A stretch of 64,000 bases of DNA from Anaerovirgula multivorans. Lineage in GTDB: Bacteria > Bacillota > Clostridia > Peptostreptococcales > Natronincolaceae. Below are positions 9,928 through 18,500 of the stretch, piece after piece. Position 1 is the stretch's first letter. Every line of letters begins with the position of its first letter. The notes beneath the pieces are model-generated. The model saw nothing but the letters and a program-made list of their open reading frames with translations, searched no databases and was not told the origin of the DNA. The DNA lies in assembly GCF_900188145.1 (NCBI RefSeq), contig NZ_FZOJ01000006.1:62001-126000 (forward strand). The letters run 5' to 3'. A program made the translations under genes and the position numbers.

Positions 9928-12596
9928 TATACGATCACGTCCTCTCCCGCCCAAAATAAGTCGAGTGTTTGTGTATACTCACCACTTTCAGCATCGTACG
10001 CATCCTGTATGCCTTTGATTGTGTAAGTGGCATATGTGGACGTGTTTCTATCTGTTACATCTATTCTATCTAGCACATCAAGTGCAGGATTTCCAGGGAT
10101 ACGCACCTGTAACGTTCTAGCTACTCTCTTCATGTCTAGAAAAAGTCTCTGAGCTACCTGTCTTTTCATTTCTAATGTATCCGCCCAATCAAGCTGTACC
10201 ACAGCAGTCCTTACCTCACCTTTCAATTCCATCAGCAATTCTTTATCTACAAAACTCTGAGGCTTACCATCACTACCCACGATAATTATATGACTTCTAA
10301 CCCTTGAGTAGTCAGTGTTCTTTGATATACTCATTAGGTTCTCTGTACAGTCTACTGACTCTACAACAGGGTTATTGAAGCGTATAGGCTCCAGTCTAAA
10401 AGTACCATACCTGTCGCAGTATGCCCTGTAATTTGTGTCCTTTAGCACCTCAACTATACAGTCTGAAACCCTAGCAGAAAACTGATCGAAGCTTCTACCA
10501 TATGCTTCTACATAAGGATTTTTCCATCCTTGTGGAGTAGGTATTGAATCAATAGGCACTGCTTCAAACTGCCCCTCCTCGCCCGGTACCGCTTTTAGTA
10601 CAGTACCCGCCTTTTCATTAATCTGTATTATATATGATTCCTCTATTACAGCATCTGGGTACCTTAGATCATCTGCAACTACCCGCCACCCAATTAACCC
10701 TGCATGTGCTATAAGATCATGTATAACAGCCGATTTAAGCCACGCCACCTTCTCTATGTCTAAGATCTCAAAGTCAGGTGTGTCGTCCTCTAGAAAGTTA
10801 ACGTCAGGGTAATTCTTATCTTCTGTCAGTACCTTATCTACAGCCTTTTTGTACATATCCCTAGCTGTAACTGTGAGTGACACACCCTCACCCACCTCAT
10901 CTGTCCTATCTATAAGACCTGTAAACACCCTCACTAAGTGGCTACCGTAGCCTAGATAAATTCTAATTGGCGTGTTATTACTTAGAACACCTATCAAATA
11001 ATTACCTGCCCAGTAAGTGAAAACACTTTTTAGATTTAATTCTGGAAAGTAAAATGGACTATGCGTAGGGCTGTATGAACCATTCTCGTTGGTGATAGTG
11101 ACAGATGCACCCGCAGTCTCTTGATCCAGTGAATTGTTAACACTTACACTGGTTACATTATCTAGTGTACGTGTGTCCATATAGACAAAGTCGCCCACCA
11201 CTATATCCATCTTGTTAGACACTTTATTAAACATAATGTCGTCTATCTCTTCCTCCACCCAATAGCCTTGCTGTATTGTGCTACCACCACTTGTAGGGTC
11301 TAACTGCTCTGCTGTCTTGTTTCTGCTAACACTCATAGAGCCTAGTTCTTGTACCTCAATGTATCCGATAGAAAGCTTTTTAGTGCCAAACCGCGGTGCA
11401 TAATTAGTCGGCAGTGCGTCATGCTTGCCACCAAAAACTACCTCAATACGTATAGTGACTTCGCCTCTAGGTACATAGATATCTTTTAGCTCCTGTATAT
11501 TATCTAGTCCTTCAAATGTACCTAGATTAACCGAAGCATCATTTGAGTTACCAACAAACACTCTAAAACGGTCTCCCTCAGCGTACTTAAAATCTGACCT
11601 TACCACTAAATTCATAAAACCAGCATTAAGCATGTTTAAAGTGATGTTAAAGCCAGTTGTTATTTTCTGCTGTAGCTGCTTAAAACCAAATGTATAAGTC
11701 AGCCAGTTGCCTCTTTCCCTATTAGTTATTGTCTCGTAGGTGACCAAGTCGTTAAAGTTAGTATCTATAGCGTACCTTGAAAGTGTATGCCAGTTACGTG
11801 TTGCGAAGGTTTCATACAGCCTTAACTCTCCAGGGTAACCTTCTATCTCCTCACCTACTGATGCCCCGCCTCCCACATTTTGAACACTTTTGTAAGCTTT
11901 TGCCGAACCCACTAGATAGGGTTCTGGGTTTACAGTCACATAAGTATTGTTAATGCTTTTGTGTACTTCAAAGTGTAGATGTGCACCAGCCCCTGCTGCC
12001 CTCTCTGCAGCAGAGGGAACCTTACCTTTACTCCTAACATTACCTGTGTTACCTAGTGTACCTATGATAGCACCAGCACTCACTTCTTGACCTGTTGTGA
12101 CTGAAACTGTATTAAGGTGAGCATACCTAGATAACAGACCATTAGGGTGTAATATATCTATATAGTTTCCATAACCTGTAGTACTGTTAGAATATACAAC
12201 CTTTTTAACTTTACCCGCCCACACAGCTACTAGTGGTGCTTTGAAAGTACCACTGGCCAATACATAGTCAACACCTGTATGTGAAGGTCTTGAAGATGTC
12301 TTATAGCCGCTGGTTTTTGTAGCTGTCTCGTGTGTGTGCCCGTGTATGGGAAAGACTGCCGATGCACCTTGTAGCTGTGTAGTGCCATCAAAATCACCTG
12401 ACCCGTCACTAGCTATCCACCTCTGCTGTACCTTCTTTATCTCTTGTATATCAAAGGTGGTGAAGTCAAGCGTTTCTACCCTACCCGGCACGTAGGACAG
12501 ACGGTCTACTTCAACTACGCACCTTGGTCTTGCTTGGCTACCTGCTTTAAGTCTATTTCTTATTAATTTTTTGAACTCATCTGTTATAAGTTGCAT
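9927..12596 (-). CDS. tail hub/tail-associated lysin with M23 peptidase domain
   Basis: 889 residues. Residues about 82-225 form an M23 (LytM/lysostaphin-type) zinc endopeptidase with all expected ligands: H106 and D110 in HTGVD, and H206-L-H208 in GAHLHFEV. A beta-rich middle is followed (about 470-880) by a region resembling the hub/late-control-D type of tail proteins that carry wall hydrolases into the cell wall. The likely role is local peptidoglycan cleavage during DNA injection. It lies just downstream of the SLH protein and is coupled to the next gene by TAATG. Confidence 0.9.
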   Translation of the reverse strand: MQLITDEFKKLIRNRLKAGSQARPRCVVEVDRLSYVPGRVETLDFTTFDIQEIKKVQQRWIASDGSGDFDGTTQLQGASAVFPIHGHTHETATKTSGYKTSSRPSHTGVDYVLASGTFKAPLVAVWAGKVKKVVYSNSTTGYGNYIDILHPNGLLSRYAHLNTVSVTTGQEVSAGAIIGTLGNTGNVRSKGKVPSAAERAAGAGAHLHFEVHKSINNTYVTVNPEPYLVGSAKAYKSVQNVGGGASVGEEIEGYPGELRLYETFATRNWHTLSRYAIDTNFNDLVTYETITNRERGNWLTYTFGFKQLQQKITTGFNITLNMLNAGFMNLVVRSDFKYAEGDRFRVFVGNSNDASVNLGTFEGLDNIQELKDIYVPRGEVTIRIEVVFGGKHDALPTNYAPRFGTKKLSIGYIEVQELGSMSVSRNKTAEQLDPTSGGSTIQQGYWVEEEIDDIMFNKVSNKMDIVVGDFVYMDTRTLDNVTSVSVNNSLDQETAGASVTITNENGSYSPTHSPFYFPELNLKSVFTYWAGNYLIGVLSNNTPIRIYLGYGSHLVRVFTGLIDRTDEVGEGVSLTVTARDMYKKAVDKVLTEDKNYPDVNFLEDDTPDFEILDIEKVAWLKSAVIHDLIAHAGLIGWRVVADDLRYPDAVIEESYIIQINEKAGTVLKAVPGEEGQFEAVPIDSIPTPQGWKNPYVEAYGRSFDQFSARVSDCIVEVLKDTNYRAYCDRYGTFRLEPIRFNNPVVESVDCTENLMSISKNTDYSRVRSHIIIVGSDGKPQSFVDKELLMELKGEVRTAVVQLDWADTLEMKRQVAQRLFLDMKRVARTLQVRIPGNPALDVLDRIDVTDRNTSTYATYTIKGIQDAYDAESGEYTQTLDLFWAGEDVIV

Positions 12597-12608
12597 ACTC
12601 CCGCCCCT

Positions 12609-13994
12609 TTACAAGAACCTATCCATGCATAATTTTCTAAACCTGTTTAAAATACTTGCACCCTCCGCCCTAGTTATGTGTGTATAAGGAAGAAACCACG
12701 TTTCTGTGTCACCTGAACCACTTATAGGGTTGTAGTCATTATCTACGTGAACCACTTTCTGCCCTTCATGGGTAGAGGTACTTGTAACAGGTGTACCTGA
12801 CACCATTTTAGATCCATCCGAGAGTACCTCATTCTCAAGATCGAGTATATGAGATGCCCACCACGATCCACTAGCAGTACCTATTACATCAATGTAACTT
12901 GAGGTGGCTGTATTGTAGTACTTGGTATCCTCCCCCACATCTACTAAGGTGTCACTCTTAGACCTTTCGTAAAAGTATCTTATCGTGTCAACACTAGATA
13001 GTGGGCTATTCAGTGTAACTGAGTAATCACTTGTTTCAGTATAGTCAGCACTGTAAGTTAATAACGTACCATTTTTCCACACCTTTAGCTCATTTTTACC
13101 TGATGGGTACTTACCATTTGTAAGAAAAGCTACCTGACCCTCATAAGCTGTAAAGGTCTCGTCTATCACTCTAGACGGTGGTGTTACATCAGTAAATCTT
13201 TGGTACATTATCTTCATTAGCTTATTAACAAGTATAAATGCCTCTGCTCTATTTATCTGTGCGTTAGGGAAAAACCTATTTAAAAACAGCACCTTTGCAG
13301 AAGTAGGCTTGAAGGTCTCTGTTGTCTGCGCGTAACTATCCGTAGTAGAGTAAGTTATGCTACATGTCACATTGTTCAAGTTATATGGTACATACATTAC
13401 ACCTTGTGGTGATATTGTATAAACATCAGTATTATACTTTATTTTAGCCTCTAACAGATTCTGTACATTCCCCGCCCAATCAGCATCCGATATATCTATT
13501 CTTCTTAAAAGCTTACCGAAAGCAGTAACCTGCTCATGTAAGTTGCGCGAAAACTTATCGTACTTATAGTTAACTGCTTTACTTAACGTATACGAAGGAT
13601 AACTTGCACCAGACGTATCACCATATGGCTTTCCGAACCTATCCACACTAGGTGTCCCTAGGCTGATGAATGATCCTACTGCACCTTGCCTAGCTGGTGA
13701 ATACAGCGTGACTTTCGTCTGTCCGCCCTCCTGTTCTACACTTTTGTAAACTGTCTGAACACCATCTATATATACAAATAATGGATTATCTGAGGTAGGT
13801 ACTATACTTACATCAAGGGTAAAAACACTTTGACCCTGCGAAGTTATTTCTGTATATAAATAAGGCGAGCCTCCCTCAAAGGCATTATAAGGTATACTGG
13901 CGATTAGAAAGCCGCCATCCTCATCCTGTATATTACTTGCTTCTGTTACATCTTTAAAAAACCAATCACCAGGTTGCACATCTAACCATGCCAC
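12609..13994 (-). CDS. virion protein with two SLH-like segments
   Basis: About 461 residues from GTG 13994, chosen because GGGGGTGG precedes it; the ATG at 14015 lacks a ribosome site. Two SLH-type units are visible, each with a long insertion: D-I-S-x-A-D-W...N-V-Q-N-L near residues 165-184 paired with I-N-R-A-E-A near 247, and S-W-W-A-S-H-I near 377 paired with I-T-R-A-E-G near 440. SLH domains bind pyruvylated wall polymers, so this protein may anchor the phage on an S-layer host. Beta-rich modules lie between the SLH parts. Confidence 0.8.
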   Translation of the reverse strand: MAWLDVQPGDWFFKDVTEASNIQDEDGGFLIASIPYNAFEGGSPYLYTEITSQGQSVFTLDVSIVPTSDNPLFVYIDGVQTVYKSVEQEGGQTKVTLYSPARQGAVGSFISLGTPSVDRFGKPYGDTSGASYPSYTLSKAVNYKYDKFSRNLHEQVTAFGKLLRRIDISDADWAGNVQNLLEAKIKYNTDVYTISPQGVMYVPYNLNNVTCSITYSTTDSYAQTTETFKPTSAKVLFLNRFFPNAQINRAEAFILVNKLMKIMYQRFTDVTPPSRVIDETFTAYEGQVAFLTNGKYPSGKNELKVWKNGTLLTYSADYTETSDYSVTLNSPLSSVDTIRYFYERSKSDTLVDVGEDTKYYNTATSSYIDVIGTASGSWWASHILDLENEVLSDGSKMVSGTPVTSTSTHEGQKVVHVDNDYNPISGSGDTETWFLPYTHITRAEGASILNRFRKLCMDRFL

Positions 13995-14070
13995 ACCTAC
14001 CACCCCCTGTACCATTAGTATAGTACAAAAGTAGAATACTATATCAGCCTTCTACCTTATTTTAGAGAAA

Positions 14071-14760
14071 CTATTTCTTTACTCGCTTTATTGAGGTGGG
14101 GGAGATTTTTATATCATTCATGCTGTCATATATCTTTTGTATGCCGTTCTTGAGTACACCAATTGACTTGAATCCATCGTCCGACTCAACAACTTTAAAG
14201 TAGCTCTCACCTGTCTTATTAACCTCCGTTATAGTTTTGTGTAGATAACCACTCATTTTAGCCCACGTACTTATCTGTCCACGTTTAACACCGAAGGTCT
14301 TTGTTAGATCAGTTAAGCTAACAGTACCTGTTCTGTCTATTCTCTTCTCTTCTCAGCTAATGCCAAAAGGTTTTTGTTCTTCTATGGTGCCCTGCAGTTG
14401 AGATATCCGGGATTCTGCCATCTTTAACGCCCTAGCCATCACAACTTCTGGACTATTCCATTTTTTCTCCAGCTCTAGAAAATAGCTCCTGTATTCATGT
14501 GACTTTGCTGTACGTGCCATCATAGCAATATGCTTCGCAAATTCCAGAGATACTGCAAAATCAACAGTTTCATTACCGTTCGCCATAATGGCGAACCCCA
14601 CCCAATGTACGTTTTCTGGAAAAAATTCATTCTGCACGATGTTCTGCTCACTCCACCTTTTCCAGTGTGTCCTATTAAGACCCAAACCTAAATATAGATC
14701 CTTTGCACTTACTACTTGTTCCAGATTTTCATTTGCTGTTACTTTAATTAATTAATTCAC
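14071..14760 (-). pseudogene. AntA-type antirepressor broken by two nonsense codons
   Basis: One continuous frame runs from GTG 14760 (GAGAGGG ribosome site 9 bases upstream) to TAA at 14071, with two internal stops: TAA at 14754-14752 (codon 3, where related proteins read M-N-E-L-I-K) and TGA at 14355-14353 (codon 136). The N-terminal part is AntA/AntB-like (V-T-A-N-E-N-L-E-Q-V-V-S-A, then Y-F-L-E-L-E-K-K-W-N-S-P-E). The C-terminal part is the KilAC-type domain (G-T-V-S-L-T-D-L ... F-K-V-V-E-S). An intact promoter element precedes it. Sequencing error or recoding are alternatives; decay is the simplest reading. Confidence 0.8.
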
Positions 14761-14800
14761 TTAACCAATCCCTCTCAAAATATTATTTTACTGCTTATGT

Positions 14801-14830
14801 TTATATACTGGTGCAGTAGGCAAAAGTTAA
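14801..14830 (-). promoter_or_regulatory. phage promoter-like element (TTAACT-N15-AGTATATAA)
   Basis: On the minus strand TTAACT (14830-14825), exactly 15 bases, then AGTATATAA (14809-14801), about 40 bases before the antirepressor start. It lies directly downstream of the late-operon terminator, so the antirepressor has a separate promoter. Confidence 0.75.
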
Positions 14831-14840
14831 GGGGATTAAT

Positions 14841-14870
14841 AAAAAAATCCCGCCACACGTGGACGGGAAA
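14841..14870 (-). terminator. Rho-independent terminator of tail operon
   Basis: TCCCG (14848-14852) pairs with CGGGA (14864-14868) around an internal CACACGTG. On the minus strand the hairpin is followed by a run of seven T. It ends the operon whose last gene is the SLH baseplate protein. Confidence 0.8.
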
Positions 14871-14901
14871 TTCAAAAGTAATATATAATGTAGAAATAGT
14901 T

Positions 14902-15537
14902 TTACTCTCTGACCAATCTTTCTACAAGTTTTTTAGTCCTATTTAGAGTAAGCGTGAACTCAGCTCTTGTCATATAATCATTAGGTCTAAACAGTAGTAC
15001 TGGGTCACCATTAGATGATACTACTGAGACTAATCCTAGATTAGCCATATCTCGTATATTGTGCTCCGCCCAGTGTCCTCCTATATCGGTGTAACTAAAT
15101 CTGTCTTTTTTAATGAAGCTATCTTTCTTGATTAAAATTAACGAAACTTCTACAAGATACCTTCGGTTGGCTTCATGTGATACAGCCTTTATGTCTTCTA
15201 CTGTACCTGTATATATTTGCCCTCTTTCATCATAAAACTTATGCGTCCACCCCGCGTAAGACATATACTTTGCATAAGCTTGCCTACTATTAAAAAGTAG
15301 ACTAAACGAAGTTTTATACACCGACATACCTGAGTGGTGAATGTGTGATGGCCCGTCTAGTATTCTAAGCTCAGTTACTTTCGGTATCGGTGTGGGTGGA
15401 GAGTAAGGCTCAACAACACGAGCCTCAACTTCCTCGAACTCCGTCCCCACGTCTACAAAAAGTCTTTTCTTATACTGACCATGTTCATTAGTAGACTCAT
15501 CATCATTTCTATTTAAAAAAGGTTTTTGTCTTGACAT
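14902..15537 (-). CDS. baseplate/distal-tail-like protein with C-terminal SLH domain
   Basis: 211 residues from ATG 15537, with GGCGGAG just upstream; longer frames overlap the tape measure stop. It is the first gene after the tape measure, the usual slot of Dit or LysM-type baseplate wedge proteins. Residues about 45-145 are beta-rich. The last 60 residues match an SLH domain: Y-T-D-I-G-G-H-W-A, then L-F-R-P-N-D-Y-M-T-R-A-E-F. It may help the tail tip grip the host's S-layer polymer. It is the last gene before a strong terminator. Confidence 0.8.
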   Translation of the reverse strand: MSRQKPFLNRNDDESTNEHGQYKKRLFVDVGTEFEEVEARVVEPYSPPTPIPKVTELRILDGPSHIHHSGMSVYKTSFSLLFNSRQAYAKYMSYAGWTHKFYDERGQIYTGTVEDIKAVSHEANRRYLVEVSLILIKKDSFIKKDRFSYTDIGGHWAEHNIRDMANLGLVSVVSSNGDPVLLFRPNDYMTRAEFTLTLNRTKKLVERLVRE

Positions 15538-15550
15538 TCTCCGCCGCCCC

Positions 15551-18500
15551 CTATTGATTAATCGGGTAGTAATTATAACCCATGTTCTGCTGAACATTCC
15601 TAGCTAAATCATTGGCTATATTTCTCTGTACCATTGATACACCATCCTCTACAGCTCTCTGCACTCTTTTTACATCTTCTTCGCTACCTGACATGTTGTC
15701 TATATTTATATTCACTAGCGTTTCACCGGATTGAACGCTCACATTCCTGTGTGTGTTTCCTCTTGTCATTGCTTCATAATAGGTTATAGGCTCCATGCCC
15801 GATGGTAAGTTAAATGTAGATAGTTGACCTTTGAGTTTCTCATCAATCTCAACAAGCAACCTTGTTTGTTCAGCCTGTAGCTGTAGAATCTGTAGGTTGA
15901 TCTTCTCAAGTTGCTCTGGGTTGTCTAGAAATGACTGCTTCAAGTTTTCTAGTTTTGATATAGCTGTGCTAGTTATACCTGCTTGTTCTTTCGCCATCCT
16001 CGCTTCCAGTTGTAGACTTGCTGTTGAACCTGACCTTACCCCCGCTAGTATAGCATTGTTACGCTTAATTTCACCCCTAGCTTGAGCAAATGATGTTTCT
16101 ACACCATGTTTCCGCATATACTCATCGAATGCCCCAAACTGGTTTTGCACGGTCTGATACTCAACCTCACCCAGCTTAGATTCTAGCTCAAGTATTTTCA
16201 GACTCATTTCAGTTTCTTGTAAACTACCGGGCACCAGTAATTTGATCTTTTCATTTAGTTCATTTAAAGTACCTGCTATTAACTCTGTCTCTAAGTCCAG
16301 CTTCCTCTTTAGCATGTTACGTATCTCGGCAGAATCCTCAGCCATACCTTTAGCAAGTAACTTATACCTCTCCCTGTTAAACTCATAATCAGCTTTAGAC
16401 ATTTCATTCTGTAGCTCACTTATTACATGATTCAGGAACTCCGTAATATCCTCCAAAGGTATCTGTGCTAATCTAGGGTCCCCCGCCTCAAGTACATTAC
16501 CCTTCCTATCCGTGAAAGGGTCTATGACCTTCAAGTACTCTTCTTGCATCTCCATCTTAGCCTTACGACTGATAGTTGTGGGGTCAAGTCCTTTCTTACC
16601 TAACTCATCTAATATATACTCCTCTAGTGCTTCGTCTGTTAGACCCATCCGCTTACCGTCGAAAACTGCATCACGAGCCTCTGAAACTTCTGTCGGCGCA
16701 CCTGTTAGCTTGCCTAGGTAATACTTAGTATCGCCGTAAAACTCACCTATATCCACACCACTGATAGTTTGAAGTAGGCTAAGTGGATTATACCAGCTTC
16801 TCTCGCTTCTGCTGACACTCTTACTAATATACTTCTCTGTTTTGCCAGCTATTAGACTGTCTATCTCAAAGTTTTTCATGCCTCTTGCCGCCACAGCTTC
16901 CATTCCTACACCAACCAAGTCGAAAGCTGCCATCATTAAGGCTAACTTAGGTATAGCCTTGACTAGAGACATTAAAGCAAATCCCGCTGTACCAGCATTA
17001 TCTAAAGGTAGCTGCTTATCTAGTAAGCCTAGTCCGCTCTCCATGTTAGTGTTCAATGGTTTACCTGTCACAGTGTTTTTTCCAAAAGCGTTTCTAGTAG
17101 CATTATCCAACCCCGCTGCATATGTGTTAGCATCTATGTTTCCCTGTCTTAACTGCCTATTTAACGACTCTACATTAACTTGTAGCTTGTTTATGCCCTC
17201 ACCACTTACACCAGCACTTTCCCCGAGTAACCTGATCTCTTCCCTAAACTGCTCATTGGTTATTTTACCTTGGTTTAGCTGCCCAGACAATTCATCTATT
17301 GGTGTCATATAGCGTTTTTCAAATTCGTCTAGAGCAAAATCCTCTGTCCTAGGTGTACTTGCTAGTCTATTAAAACCGTAACCTAGTGACTCTTTTTCGG
17401 CAAGGAGCTGGTGCATACTTTTGTTTAATCCTTGTATATTTTTCTCCGTCGCCGCCGCCTGCTCGCCTAACCCCTTCAGTGCATTCTCTGGTACACTTTC
17501 CATTTTAGTATATATAGCGTTGAGCTTAGTGCTCTCCGCTACTAGTTGCGACGATGTTCTGTTTATCTCTTCATTGAGTATTGCATCACCTACACCACGT
17601 TCACCAGCCAAAGCACTTCGTTTTCTTGCTTCGTCGTCTAGTGTAAACCCTGACCCTAAGTGAGCAAGAGACACTTCATTTTCCCTACGCCGCAAAAGTA
17701 GCCTAGACTGTTGAGATGCTACAGCCTGCTCCTGCTTTGCTAGCATTTCCCTCTCTGCAACTATTCTCTGATACTCATGCGTGTCACCAAGACCATTTGT
17801 GCTTAGCTCTGCTTCTCTAACACCAAGTGCAGTATACTCTTTGTTGTAGTAATTTCTACGGACTTCTAGATCACGAACATCTTGTTCAATGCTAGTGTTT
17901 TCATTAGTGAGGTGTTGCATGTAGGGTAAGTTTTTTTCATATATTTCTTTCTTATACTTCACATTCATGGCATTTTTAAACTTACCCCGAGCTACTTGGG
18001 CTACTAACGCCGCCCCAACTTTTGCAAAAGTTCTTATCACCTCTGCCGCTTCGTGTCCATTCTCCTCAAATTTTCTTAAAATAGCAGTCAGATAAGTTGA
18101 GGCATTACTGAAATCGCTTTTTAAGTCACTGAATATTTCAAAAGAAGTTATCTCCCACTGACTCTGTAACCCTTGCGTGGTAAGTTTAAATGTATCCTGA
18201 AGCCCTGCTATATACCCAGATATTTCTTCGTCTGTAACACTCATTATATTATCTACGTATGCCTCTAAAGTCTCTTTAAAAGAGAAATCAGCAACTGTTT
18301 TAGTAGGGTCTAGTGCACCTGTAGCCTGTAATCTTTCCACAGTAAGGTTTAAATCCTCTTGCATATCCTCTATCATTGTAGACAATGCCTCTGCTGTGGC
18401 ACCGTGTCTCCTAGGGAACATATCTTGCATTAAGCTTAGCCTAGAAGGGTCGTCTATTCTTCTAGTTGTCTCTACTATGTCTGAGAACACTTCTAAGAAG

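Noticed and set aside
14353..14355. TGA in the AntA gene as a selenocysteine codon
   Set aside because: No SECIS-type hairpin lies at the right distance, the site is not a redox position, and the same gene has a second stop.
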